Positions 53,337-61,899 of a stretch of 64,000 nt of DNA are shown in pieces. The notes under the pieces were generated by a model. That model worked only from the letters and a program-made list of their open reading frames with translations. It did not search any database and had not been told where the DNA came from. How positions within the stretch are numbered: the stretch's first letter is position 1; every line of letters starts with the position of its first letter. Source of the DNA: Spirosoma radiotolerans (GTDB taxonomy: Bacteria > Bacteroidota > Bacteroidia > Cytophagales > Spirosomataceae); NCBI RefSeq assembly GCF_000974425.1, contig NZ_CP010429.1, positions 868,001 through 932,000 on the forward strand. The letters run 5' to 3'. The position numbers were made by a program, and so were the translations under genes.

Positions 53337-53492
53337 ATTTGGTTATCTCTAACGACGGCCCGGTGACAAAGGGGCAATCAGGCCATCATACAAACGTTAA
53401 CGCGCCATCAAATTAACGACTCGGCCTGGAATGCCTGCGTTGCCAATTCTCCGCAAGGCATTCTGTACGGATACAGCTGGTATCTGGATACT

Positions 53493-54356
53493 GTGCTGCC
53501 GGCCCCATCGTGGAAATGGATAGGTCTTGTTATCGCTGATGACGCCGGTAATTACCTGGCGGTGATGCCGATTCCTCTGCGGCAAAAACGGATGTTGGGC
53601 ATACCCTATAGCTGGGTCGTTCATCAGCCGTTTTTCTGCCAGTTTGTTAGCGTCTTTAGCTCCGACCAAACGCTTGATCCGACCCCTTTCATGCAGTTCA
53701 TGCCGCAACATTTTCGCTATGGATCAACATTCCGTATCCGTCAGTTGCCGGATGGGCCATTTTCGTTCGGTAGGGTCGAAACCAGGAGTACGCAGGTTCT
53801 GAACTTGTCCGTAGGGTATGATGTATTGTATCAGCGCTACAGTCGCGACAGGAAGCAAAACCTAAAGCGGGCGCTGTCTGCCAACTGGAGCATCCTTGCG
53901 TCTACCGACCCTGAGCCACTGATAACGCTTTTTTGCAAAAATCACACGGCTGGGATTGATGGAGGAGTGGCCGATTGGGCGTATGCTATTCTCAGGAATC
54001 TGGTCGCCGAACTGAGCAAGCGTAAGTTGATGACCCTACGCTATGCCTGTCGGGACGGGCGTATGGAGGCAGGGGCCCTGTTTGTATCCGAGGGGAATCG
54101 AGTCATTTACCTGTTCAATGCCGCGTCGGAAGCCGGGCGTCGGGGAAACGCACGAACACTATTGGTTGATCAGATGATTCGGGAAAAAGCTGGAATGAAG
54201 TTGTTATTTGATTTCGAAAGCCCAGAGAAATTGTCCATTCGAGAGTTCTATAAGAGCTTCGGAGCGAGTGATGAGCCGTTTTATGACCTGCGCTGGAGTC
54301 GGCTAAAGGCCGTCGAGAAGATTGCCAGAACCGTAGTGAACCGTTTGAATTCGTAA
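53493..54356 (+). CDS. GNAT/FemAB-like acyltransferase, N-terminus uncertain
   Basis: A 287-residue protein from a GTG at 53493. It shows a double GNAT-like fold as in FemAB/BioF2-type proteins (SRDRKQNLKRALSANW; LMTLRYACRDGRMEAGALFV, split). The reaction is unknown. The same frame continues 5' with coding-like sequence (DSAWNACVANSPQGILYGY) to a stop at 53358, but has no ATG, GTG or TTG there. The true start may be a rare codon such as ATA at 53388 or ATC at 53385, giving about 35 more residues. It is followed by a strong terminator. Confidence 0.72.
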   Translation: MLPAPSWKWIGLVIADDAGNYLAVMPIPLRQKRMLGIPYSWVVHQPFFCQFVSVFSSDQTLDPTPFMQFMPQHFRYGSTFRIRQLPDGPFSFGRVETRSTQVLNLSVGYDVLYQRYSRDRKQNLKRALSANWSILASTDPEPLITLFCKNHTAGIDGGVADWAYAILRNLVAELSKRKLMTLRYACRDGRMEAGALFVSEGNRVIYLFNAASEAGRRGNARTLLVDQMIREKAGMKLLFDFESPEKLSIREFYKSFGASDEPFYDLRWSRLKAVEKIARTVVNRLNS

Positions 54357-54358
54357 AC

Positions 54359-54399
54359 AAAAAGGCGAGCTACCGTTCTGAACGGTAGCTCGCCTTTTT
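54359..54399. terminator. Bidirectional terminator
   Basis: 54359-54377 pairs exactly with 54381-54399, loop CTG, with A-run and T-run at the ends. It lies between the convergent acyltransferase and DUF3108 genes and suits both. Confidence 0.9.
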
Positions 54400-54409
54400 G
54401 TTTCTCTGT

Positions 54410-55198
54410 TTAATAATATTTTATTGGTTGTTTCAGGCCAGCATCGCGTTTAAGATCCATCTCCATGGAGCCAACAAAAAAGTCAACCTCAACCTTAATA
54501 GGCACTTTGTTGGCATCATCGGAGACGAAAATCCGGATAGATTCTTCCTCTTTAATAAGTTTGTTCTGGGGCAACACCGGGTTCAGCTTGATCACATTCA
54601 CCTTGCCCCGTTTCGTTTTTACCACATCCTTGCCCCGATAACGAATCTTCATGTTGTAGATGGTATCGTCGTAAAAAGCCGGAACCTCAATGACCTGCCC
54701 ACTGGCTAGTTTGCTGAAATCAATGGTGCGTAAGAAGTAGTACCCGCTAATGAGATCGTGTACATTATCGGGCACTTTAAACACATCTTTCTCCGTACGC
54801 TCTTCGGCTTTTACGGTATTCGCTTCGTGGTTGAACGTAATGTTTTCTTCCTTACGGTAGCTATTTTCCTGAAGATTGGTGTAAAACTTCTGCGGCAGAA
54901 TTGCCGATGTATCGATGTAGGACCGCCACGTATCACGAATGCGCGTTACGAGGTCAAAAGCCCCCAGTGTGCGGGCATCGACATTAACCCGGTAGCAGGG
55001 GCGCTCGTTTACTTTGTAGAGCGACGGGCTGACATCGACCACCGCTTCGGCTGCGTTCAAAAAGCCATAGTGGACCCGGTATTCAAGATGTTCACCTGGC
55101 CCGAAGCTGGTATTTGTAACCCGCCTGTAGGCGTTCATGGCGACAAAAGCTGTGCTCAGAATGGATAAGATGCCAATGCCAATTAATAACTTCTTCAT
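54410..55198 (-). CDS. DUF3108 domain envelope protein
   Basis: A 262-residue protein with an N-terminal signal or membrane helix (about 3-20). The rest is beta-rich with the DUF3108 patterns FGPGEHLEYRVHYGFLNAAEA (split: GEHLEYRVHYGF) and VKTKRGKVNVIKLNPVL. It is probably a periplasmic lipid-binding-like fold; function unknown. The start is the ATG at 55198. It is the second gene after a predicted aminopeptidase, 30 nt away. Confidence 0.8.
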   Translation of the reverse strand: MKKLLIGIGILSILSTAFVAMNAYRRVTNTSFGPGEHLEYRVHYGFLNAAEAVVDVSPSLYKVNERPCYRVNVDARTLGAFDLVTRIRDTWRSYIDTSAILPQKFYTNLQENSYRKEENITFNHEANTVKAEERTEKDVFKVPDNVHDLISGYYFLRTIDFSKLASGQVIEVPAFYDDTIYNMKIRYRGKDVVKTKRGKVNVIKLNPVLPQNKLIKEEESIRIFVSDDANKVPIKVEVDFFVGSMEMDLKRDAGLKQPIKYY

Positions 55199-55228
55199 AC
55201 GAACAACTGCCCGCACGCTGGGCTTCGT

Positions 55229-56275
55229 TTAGAACGATGGATAGGTTTGCTTGAGGTAGGTTAAATACCGCTTGAAATTTCCCCCAAACCGGCTGTCAAA
55301 TTCCTGCCGAAAACGATTCTGCTGTTTTCGATAGGTAAGGTAACCAATGAAATACGCATTATTCGGTAGGTTTAGTTTTCCGAGTGACCGCTTTTTTATT
55401 GATCGTACACCTTTCGTACTTCGTTGATCGTTGATCGTATCGGACGACACAACGATTTGCCGGATGGTTTGCCACTTCAACGAATCTTTGACCACCGTTT
55501 GGGTGCTGGGTTTAAACGTTCGATACAAACTATCAAGCACTCGGGTGCCCTTCAGAATATGTTCATCGTACCGCTCATAGAACACTTTCGTCGCCAGATA
55601 ATCCCGGTATGGTATCGAATTCATACCATACTTTTGAGCCAGAAACCGGAGCGCCCCATATTCACCCACAAAATCAGCCAGGTTTTCGTTGTATTCTAAG
55701 CTGTTCTTCACAAACAATGTACCGTGAGTCAGCTCATGAATGATTAACTCAGCCAGGCTTCCTTCGGGCCGATCCAAAAAACTGGACAGAATTGGATCAT
55801 TCAAAAATCCCAGAGTCGACCAGGCTGATACTTCGCCAATACGTGTATCCAAACCTTCCCGTTTCAACTCAGCCTGGGCCGAATCGGCACGGTCTTTTTC
55901 AAAAAAACCTTTGTATGAAAAAGTACCAATGATTGGGAAATGCCACTGCCTGGCCACGAGTTGATATGGTTGTGCGGCCGTGACGACCCATAAAATTGGC
56001 TTTCCCTGCTGATCGTAAATTGACTCGTAACTGCCCGACTGATCCAAACCGAGCGAATCTAAAGCAAAACGCTTTATTTCCTGGATTAGTTCTATTTTTT
56101 TCTTTAATGAGTCTGGGTAGGCCGGATCTGCCAGCACTGCGCTAACGGGTTTTGTGTTCCACAAAATCCGTACCTGGCCCTTTGCCTGCATCCATCCATA
56201 ACTGACCAACTCCCATTGCCAGACAACTAAGCCGATCAGAACCCCTATGAGAACAAGAGCAATTTTTTTGACCAT
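55229..56275 (-). CDS. Predicted aminopeptidase (zinc, HExxH)
   Basis: A 348-residue protein with one N-terminal membrane helix (about 4-20). The zinc motif HELTH (H180, E181, H184) and downstream E197 in EYNENLADFVGE fit the COG4324-type predicted aminopeptidase. The active domain faces the periplasm. Substrate unknown. It forms a small operon with the DUF3108 gene. The length is normal for the group. Confidence 0.8.
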   Translation of the reverse strand: MVKKIALVLIGVLIGLVVWQWELVSYGWMQAKGQVRILWNTKPVSAVLADPAYPDSLKKKIELIQEIKRFALDSLGLDQSGSYESIYDQQGKPILWVVTAAQPYQLVARQWHFPIIGTFSYKGFFEKDRADSAQAELKREGLDTRIGEVSAWSTLGFLNDPILSSFLDRPEGSLAELIIHELTHGTLFVKNSLEYNENLADFVGEYGALRFLAQKYGMNSIPYRDYLATKVFYERYDEHILKGTRVLDSLYRTFKPSTQTVVKDSLKWQTIRQIVVSSDTINDQRSTKGVRSIKKRSLGKLNLPNNAYFIGYLTYRKQQNRFRQEFDSRFGGNFKRYLTYLKQTYPSF

Positions 56276-56354
56276 TGGTTGGAAATATTCAACACAAAAG
56301 TAGGGAACTGTTGGGCAAATAGACTAGGCTTCATAGCGGTAAACCACGAGCGGC

Positions 56355-56912
56355 TTACTTCTGCCAGTCCCACAAAACGACCACCCAAGTCTCGCCAATA
56401 GCCGGATCGTAGAACGAGTGCAGCTCCTGAAAGCCCACGCGTGTATGAGCACGCAGCGAGCGGCTATTGTTGGCCGAAATATCCGTTATCAATAGCCTGA
56501 ATCGGTCGCCATAAACCTCCTGATGGTGCCTAAACATCCGGTCAAACACCTGCTGTCCCCGGTATCCATCGGCTACACAAACCTGCCCCATCACGTAATA
56601 GGCATAGCTTGACAGAGGCTTGTCCGCATAGCTAAGTGAATCTATCAATGCGAAAAGAGGCAATAGCTCCGGTACATCGGCACCAAACTCGGGCAGCATT
56701 GTCAGGGCGTAGCCTACCACCCGGTCATCCTCTTTGGCAATAATGCTTGGGGCGGCCTGATTCATGCGGGTCAGAACGGCCGGGTCGTGCTCAACCGTGA
56801 CAAAGCCCTGATTGAGCTGCACGTCAACAGAAACATTTTTACGAAGATTGGCTTGTTGCAGGGCAAGAATTCCCTGTACATCAGCTTCAGACTGAACGGT
56901 GGTAATCGTCAT
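56355..56912 (-). CDS. GNAT-family N-acetyltransferase
   Basis: A 185-residue acetyl-CoA-dependent acetyltransferase. The motif-A region QVCVADGYRGQQVFDRMF gives the R/Q-x-x-G-x-G/A-like acetyl-CoA loop, with LRAHTRVGFQELHSF after it. The substrate is unknown. Its start overlaps the stop of the upstream enolase-family gene by 4 nt, so the two are coupled and may work on the same compound, such as an amino acid or peptide. Confidence 0.83.
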   Translation of the reverse strand: MTITTVQSEADVQGILALQQANLRKNVSVDVQLNQGFVTVEHDPAVLTRMNQAAPSIIAKEDDRVVGYALTMLPEFGADVPELLPLFALIDSLSYADKPLSSYAYYVMGQVCVADGYRGQQVFDRMFRHHQEVYGDRFRLLITDISANNSRSLRAHTRVGFQELHSFYDPAIGETWVVVLWDWQK

Positions 56913-58009
56913 ACGATAGTAGTACGCTCCGCTTTTGACAGAAAGGCCGCGTCGACTTCTGCTCCGATACCCGGTGCGTCGGGCAGTTCGATTTGGTACC
57001 CCTGATAGGTAATGCCTCCATAAACCGGGTCTTCGGCATGCTCAAAACAGCCATCCAGATCGCAGAAGCGTATGTTTTGCCGGGAAGCCGCAAAATGGGC
57101 GTTCGCCGTAAGGGCTAATCGCGACTCCGACATACAACCGATCATGCAGGGAATGCCAGCGGCTTCGGCAATGGCGTTGATCTTGAGGGCGTCAAAAATA
57201 CCACCACTTTTAGAGAGCTTGATGTTGAAGTAATCGACGGCTTCCTCGCGCACTAATCGAATGGCATCCGTAGCGTCGAACAGGCTCTCATCGGCCATAA
57301 TGGGCACGGTCGCGTTCCGGCGAATCTGGCGTAAACCTGCAATATCATGCCGTTTGATGGGCTGCTCGCAATATTGTACGTTCCAATCGCCGATGGCTCG
57401 TAGTACGCCCGAAGCGGTGACAACGTCCCAGCCCTGGTTTGCGTCGGTGCGGATCGGCGTTTTATCGCCAATCGCTTTTCGAATGGCCGCTATCCGGTCG
57501 ATATCGTCGTACAGATTCGTGCCCAGTTTCACCTTAATGGCTTCGGCTCCTTTTTCCTGAATCCGCAAAGCATCCTCCACCATTCGCTCGGGAGAGTTGA
57601 TGTAAATGGTTTCGTCTGTGACCAGCGCGCGTTTCGCCCCACCCAGAAACTGGTAGAGCGGCATCCGGGCGGCTTTGGCGGCCAGATCGTAAAGCGCCAT
57701 GTCGAAGGCGGAACGGGTAGTCGGGTGACCGGGCAGATACCGGATCAGGGCCATCAGACACCCTTCAATATCGAGTGGATCACGCCCGATCAGGAGCCGT
57801 GCCATGTCATTGGCCGCGGCCAGGGAGGATGCCTGAGTTTCACCAACGATCATCCAGAAAGGGGAGCCTTCTCCCCAGCCCGTAATGCTTTCATCGGTTT
57901 GAATTTCGACCAGGATATTCCGGGCGTTGTCAATCGTTCCGAGCGAGATAGAAATGGGTGCCTTGAGCGGAATGTCGTAGCGGTAAAGGGTGACTTGCGT
58001 GATTTTCAT
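56909..58009 (-). CDS. Enolase-superfamily dipeptide epimerase
   Basis: A 366-residue enzyme of the muconate-lactonising subgroup. Visible are K159-V-K161 (acid/base), metal ligands D189 (RTDANQGW), E215 (CEQP), D240 (ADES), and K264 or K267 in NIKLSKSGG. The C-terminal CDLDG is the DxD-type motif of L-Ala-D/L-Glu epimerases, which help recycle murein peptides. The dipeptide specificity is inferred. The next gene, GNAT, overlaps its stop. Confidence 0.85.
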   Translation of the reverse strand: MKITQVTLYRYDIPLKAPISISLGTIDNARNILVEIQTDESITGWGEGSPFWMIVGETQASSLAAANDMARLLIGRDPLDIEGCLMALIRYLPGHPTTRSAFDMALYDLAAKAARMPLYQFLGGAKRALVTDETIYINSPERMVEDALRIQEKGAEAIKVKLGTNLYDDIDRIAAIRKAIGDKTPIRTDANQGWDVVTASGVLRAIGDWNVQYCEQPIKRHDIAGLRQIRRNATVPIMADESLFDATDAIRLVREEAVDYFNIKLSKSGGIFDALKINAIAEAAGIPCMIGCMSESRLALTANAHFAASRQNIRFCDLDGCFEHAEDPVYGGITYQGYQIELPDAPGIGAEVDAAFLSKAERTTIV

Positions 58010-58016
58010 TGGATTG

Positions 58017-58077
58017 TACCCGGCAGTATCCTGCTGTCGGTGGCTTATTAACCCCGACAGCAGGATACTGCCGGGTA
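58017..58077. repeat. Perfect 24-bp inverted repeat before the epimerase gene
   Basis: 58017-58040 pairs exactly with 58054-58077, loop 13 nt. It fills the gap between the amidohydrolase stop and the epimerase start on the minus strand, beginning 8 nt before the ATG. It could terminate the upstream transcript, or be a palindromic extragenic element. Confidence 0.7.
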
Positions 58078-58082
58078 TACAA

Positions 58083-59213
58083 CTATTCCGGGAACTGACT
58101 CTTGTCCAGACCTGGGATTAATCGGAGTGCATTTTTGTAGTACACTTTTTTCAGGATTGGGTCGGGTAAACCCATACCATACATCCGCCAGAAGGCGTGG
58201 TATTTTTTGTGGTAGGGGAAGTACTCGTCGTCGGTTTCGAGCACGCGGAAGTAGGTAGCGTATTCAGAGGGTACCCAGCTGTCTTTACCGAATAGAATCC
58301 GGTCCTGGTACTTCTCAAAAAACTTGCGGCTGGCTCTTGGCTGACGGCCTAGTTCGGCAATAACCGCCCCGATTTCTACATTCATGTTCGGGAAAACAGT
58401 CATCAGGCTGTCGAGCTTGATCAAGTCGTTAGGATACCAACCCATGTGGGCGGCAATAAATGTCGTTTTGGGATGCTTGCGGAATACGTTATGCTGCTCG
58501 GCGATGAGTTGCTCCCAGGGAACCGGATCATTGGCGGCCCGTTTGCGACCACCATGTAATTTGAGTTCGAGCCAGCGTTCGTTGTAGCGGTCCATAGGGT
58601 CCCAGAATGACTTAGGGTCAGCCGTGTGAATCAGGACCGGAACCCCCAGTTCGCCACATTTTGCCCAGATGGGGTCCAGACGTGGATCATCGACTCGAAT
58701 GCGCTGCCCCGATTCATCTTTGGTATTAAGGCCCAGATTTTTAAAAATCTTTAGTCCCCGCGCTCCTTTTTTTACATCTTCCTCCAGCAACTTAACCGCA
58801 TCTTCCGTCCAGCCTTTCCGACCAACCTCATCGAAATTGAGATTGGTAAATAAGGCCAGTCGCTTCGGGGCCGACTTGGCTGCATTGGCCAAAGATTTAT
58901 CGAAAAACTGCGTGCCTTCCTGAACACTTCCCCAGCCACGACCGCTCAAATTGACCATAATGCCCATATTCAGGCTATCCATTTGAGCAAGCAGGCCCGT
59001 TAAATTCGCCTTGTCCATATCCCACTGGTGATTATGAACGTCGATAAATGGATACTTGGAACGGGTCAATTTGTGTTCCGGCACCTTGAGCGTCGAAACG
59101 GGATCATATTCTTCAAAACCCAATGGTTCGGGCGGCTGATTTGACTTGGTGGATTGACCACAGGCCACTATACCTGGTAACAGCAATGCGAAAACATAAG
59201 CCAGATGCTTCAC
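58083..59213 (-). CDS. Amidohydrolase-family lipoprotein
   Basis: A 376-residue TIM-barrel metal hydrolase with a lipoprotein signal (GIVAC, cysteine 18). The HxH metal pair is in IDVHNHQWD; further metal-site residues include LIHTADP, AAHMGW and FGKDSW. It belongs to the amidohydrolase-2 group, whose substrates range from lactones to aromatic acids; none is assigned here. It is flanked on both sides by long inverted repeats and is probably expressed alone. Confidence 0.82.
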   Translation of the reverse strand: MKHLAYVFALLLPGIVACGQSTKSNQPPEPLGFEEYDPVSTLKVPEHKLTRSKYPFIDVHNHQWDMDKANLTGLLAQMDSLNMGIMVNLSGRGWGSVQEGTQFFDKSLANAAKSAPKRLALFTNLNFDEVGRKGWTEDAVKLLEEDVKKGARGLKIFKNLGLNTKDESGQRIRVDDPRLDPIWAKCGELGVPVLIHTADPKSFWDPMDRYNERWLELKLHGGRKRAANDPVPWEQLIAEQHNVFRKHPKTTFIAAHMGWYPNDLIKLDSLMTVFPNMNVEIGAVIAELGRQPRASRKFFEKYQDRILFGKDSWVPSEYATYFRVLETDDEYFPYHKKYHAFWRMYGMGLPDPILKKVYYKNALRLIPGLDKSQFPE

Positions 59214-59223
59214 GGGTTGTTCT

Positions 59224-59322
59224 TTGTCATGCTGACGAAGGAAGCATCTTCGCTAACAGCAGGTTTAGTTGAGACCAACAAAAATGTCTTGTGCGAAGAT
59301 GCTTCCTTCGTCAGCATGACAA
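59224..59322. repeat. Perfect 30-bp inverted repeat with a 39-nt loop
   Basis: 59224-59253 is the exact complement of 59293-59322. It fills the gap between ispF and the amidohydrolase gene. The arm sequence (TGTCATGCTGACGAAGGAAG and on) looks like a dispersed repeat; I recall similar strings in other Cytophagales but cannot check. Its loop length equals that of the element at 20728-20844. Confidence 0.75.
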
Positions 59323-59323
59323 G

Positions 59324-59800
59324 TTAACGGTAAATCAGCGCTACACAATGCGCTGCGATGCCTTCGCCCCGCCCCACAAAGCCAATGTGCTCGGAGGTTG
59401 TGGCTTTAAGGGAGATATCCTCTTCTGGAATGGCCATCACTTCGGCCAGGCAGGTTTTCATCGCGGGTATGTGCGGATTGAGCTTAGGCTCCTGCAACAC
59501 CACCGTTACGTCTACATTCGAGATTTCGTAGCCTGCCCCCCGCACCATGCGGAGCACTTCGGCCAGAAGTAGCTTGCTGTCGACGCCTTTCCAGCGCGGA
59601 TCTTTGTCTGAAAAGTGATAGCCAATGTTGCGCATGTTGGCAGCTCCCAGCAGCGCATCGCACAGCACATGGCAGACCACATCGGCGTCGGAGTGACCAA
59701 CCGGCCCGAATGTACTTGGAATTTGAATACCACCCAGCCAGAACGCTCGCCCTTCTTCAAGGCGGTGAACATCATAACCTTGTCCAACTCGTATTTTCAT
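59324..59800 (-). CDS. ispF: 2-C-methyl-D-erythritol 2,4-cyclodiphosphate synthase
   Basis: A 158-residue enzyme of the MEP pathway to isoprenoids that forms the cyclodiphosphate. Zinc ligands are D10 and H12 (GYDVHRL) and H44-type region GHSDADV (H36); the closing KATTSEHIGFVGRGEGIAAHCV is typical. The start overlaps the HEPN gene's stop by 4 nt, so it is translated with a toxin/antitoxin-like pair. The length is normal. Confidence 0.95.
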   Translation of the reverse strand: MKIRVGQGYDVHRLEEGRAFWLGGIQIPSTFGPVGHSDADVVCHVLCDALLGAANMRNIGYHFSDKDPRWKGVDSKLLLAEVLRMVRGAGYEISNVDVTVVLQEPKLNPHIPAMKTCLAEVMAIPEEDISLKATTSEHIGFVGRGEGIAAHCVALIYR

Positions 59801-60198
59801 GCGGTAAATCCATTTTCACGAAGGTAAGCGTCAACCTGATGGAGAAATTCGGAGGCATGATTCACGGCTGCACTGGCGTCCTCAATGGAAATGTCGAAAT
59901 CAATTTCGTAATCTCCACCCTGCCGTAAATTGAATAACTCCGAAATAATTACGCTGAACGATTCGGCAAACAATCCTGTCTTTATAAACTGTTTTCTAAA
60001 CTCCGTATGGGCACCTGTGTGCGTTTTAGGAGTGCTATCACTGGTAGCCTGTAAGAGAGCCATAATGCTATGAAACAAAGAGTAATAAGCTCGGTTACAG
60101 GTTCCATCAGGAAAGTTGGCTTTAAGAAGAACTTGTGCTTCTTCCAGGTCTTCTCCCGCTTTCTGTAAGTAAGCGCTAACTCTTTTCAAGTCGCTCAT
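59797..60198 (-). CDS. HEPN-domain protein
   Basis: A 133-residue all-helical protein of the HEPN superfamily, many of which are RNases or their inactive partners. The R-x6-H motif is R36 to H43 (NRAYYSLFHS), which fits an active RNase-type site. It overlaps the MNT gene upstream and ispF downstream by 4 nt each. In the usual HEPN/MNT pairs this is the toxin, with MNT the antitoxin that modifies it. The activity here is inferred. Confidence 0.85.
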   Translation of the reverse strand: MSDLKRVSAYLQKAGEDLEEAQVLLKANFPDGTCNRAYYSLFHSIMALLQATSDSTPKTHTGAHTEFRKQFIKTGLFAESFSVIISELFNLRQGGDYEIDFDISIEDASAAVNHASEFLHQVDAYLRENGFTA

Positions 60199-60548
60199 GC
60201 GCAGATGCCTTCTTGTTGGATTGATTCGTAAAGAGGTATATGTCCTGATAAGTAATTGGACAGGCTTGTCGGAAAAACAGATACCTCTACATCATATTGT
60301 AAGGCCAAAGCCCCAATGCTGGGGGCCATCATTCTAACTTCCTTTCCGGCCTTAACCTGCTCATCTCGCAATAAGACCAGATAGTCCACATCTGATTCGG
60401 CATGGAAATCACCTCTTGCATACGAACCATATAAGATGACCCGGTCAAGGCGCTCACCATATAGCTCGGTGAGCGCCTGCTTTACTTCCTGTGATAAAGC
60501 CTGAAGTTGATCACCGGAAAGGGCTTTAGGCTGGTAGGTCGTTTGCAT
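60195..60548 (-). CDS. MNT-type nucleotidyltransferase (HEPN partner)
   Basis: A 117-residue nucleotidyltransferase. The signature GSYARG (41-46) followed by SDVDYLV (D53, D55) supplies the catalytic metal aspartates. In known HEPN/MNT systems this type of enzyme AMPylates the HEPN toxin and neutralises it. Here it is translated with the HEPN gene (4-nt overlap) and lies 12 nt after the M16 peptidase gene. Alternatively the pair may be a housekeeping regulator. Confidence 0.86.
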   Translation of the reverse strand: MQTTYQPKALSGDQLQALSQEVKQALTELYGERLDRVILYGSYARGDFHAESDVDYLVLLRDEQVKAGKEVRMMAPSIGALALQYDVEVSVFPTSLSNYLSGHIPLYESIQQEGICA

Positions 60549-60560
60549 AAGGGGTATAGG

Positions 60561-61799
60561 TTAATCCGTCTGCCGGTAGTACAGGGTCGAGCAGTTGTCT
60601 TTCCGCAATACCTGCCGGGCCATTGTCTGAATACCGGCGGGAGTAACGGCCTGAATCTGGGCGGCTTCCTGATTAACCAGGTCCGGGTTACCTGCATTGG
60701 CCGCGTACGCGAGGTTCATGGCCCGGTTCAATAATTCAACTTCTGAGAATGCCAGTGTGGCTTCCGCCTGATTTTTTACTTTCGCCAGTTCTTCGTCAGG
60801 TACAGTCTGGTCAATGAATTCCTGGACAATCGACTCCACGGCGGCATCGGCTTCTTCCAGCGAAATACCCTTATTCAGATTTCCCTGAACCACCAGCAAG
60901 CCAGGGTCGATGGACGCGGTAATGTAGGCGTTTACGCTACTGAACAACGGATTTGTGCGCAGCAGTTGCTGATAAAGACGGGACGATTTGCTGCGTCCCA
61001 ACATGTCGCCCAGCAGATCAGTGGTCTGGAAGTTAGCGTCGAAACGACCCGGCATGTGATAAGCTTTGTACAGGCTGTCCAACGGTACTTTTGCCGACGT
61101 TTCAATCTTTCTGGCCTGGGTCTGCTTCGGTTCGGTTGGGAGCTGGCGCACGTAGGGGGCACCCGCCTGAATCGGGGCGAACCACTTGGCGCACAATTGC
61201 TTCACCTGCTCAACGGTGACGTTGCCCGCCACCACCAGAATCGCATTGTTGGGCAGATAGTATTTAAAGAAAAACGACCTTACATCCTCCAGTGTCGCAT
61301 TTTCGATGTGGCTAATGTCTTTGCCAATCGTTGCCCAGCGGTACGGATGTTGCTGGTAGGCCAGGGGGCGAAGCTTAAGCCAGACATCGCCGTAGGGCTG
61401 ATTCAGATAGCGTTGTTTAAACTCTTCAATGACCACTTTTTGCTGGACATCCAGCACCTGTGGATCGAACGAGAGGCTCAGCATCCGGTCCGATTCCAGC
61501 CAGAAAGCCGTCTCCAGGTTAGCCGCCGGAAGAGTAATGTAATAGTTGGTAATGTCGGGGCTGGTAAAGGCGTTGTTTTCGCCACCAACCTTTTGCAGCG
61601 GTTCGTCGTAACTGGCAATATGTTGCGATCCGCCAAACATCAAATGCTCAAACAAGTGAGCAAAGCCCGTTTTGGTTGGATCTTCATCGCGCGAACCAAC
61701 ATTGTACAGAATATTAACAGCGGCCATCGGTGTCGATGCGTCTTCGTGGACGAATACCTGTAAGCCGTTGTCTAAGACAAATTTTTCGTAAGCAATCAT
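60561..61799 (-). CDS. M16-family zinc peptidase (pitrilysin-like)
   Basis: A 412-residue M16B-type peptidase with the inverted zinc motif HLFEH (H48, E51, H52) and a distal glutamate in VIEEFKQRYLNQPYG. It degrades peptides or processes proteins in the cytoplasm or periplasm; no signal peptide is evident. M16B genes often come as an active/inactive pair, but no partner follows here. It is the first gene of the operon with MNT, HEPN and ispF. Confidence 0.87.
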   Translation of the reverse strand: MIAYEKFVLDNGLQVFVHEDASTPMAAVNILYNVGSRDEDPTKTGFAHLFEHLMFGGSQHIASYDEPLQKVGGENNAFTSPDITNYYITLPAANLETAFWLESDRMLSLSFDPQVLDVQQKVVIEEFKQRYLNQPYGDVWLKLRPLAYQQHPYRWATIGKDISHIENATLEDVRSFFFKYYLPNNAILVVAGNVTVEQVKQLCAKWFAPIQAGAPYVRQLPTEPKQTQARKIETSAKVPLDSLYKAYHMPGRFDANFQTTDLLGDMLGRSKSSRLYQQLLRTNPLFSSVNAYITASIDPGLLVVQGNLNKGISLEEADAAVESIVQEFIDQTVPDEELAKVKNQAEATLAFSEVELLNRAMNLAYAANAGNPDLVNQEAAQIQAVTPAGIQTMARQVLRKDNCSTLYYRQTD

Positions 61800-61899
61800 G
61801 GAAAAAGCAGTTGCGTATAGCCTTCATACTATACTACGCATTGAACAAAAGTAAGGTTCTGGTCGTATAGAATCAAACGATGTAATTTCGACGACTACT

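Noticed and set aside
53397..53711. Minus-strand frame overlapping the start of the acyltransferase
   Set aside because: The plus-strand frame shows conserved-looking coding sequence across the same stretch.
59224..59322. Insertion sequence end pair
   Set aside because: The inverted repeats have no transposase gene between them and the spacer is only 39 nt; a palindromic extragenic element is more likely.
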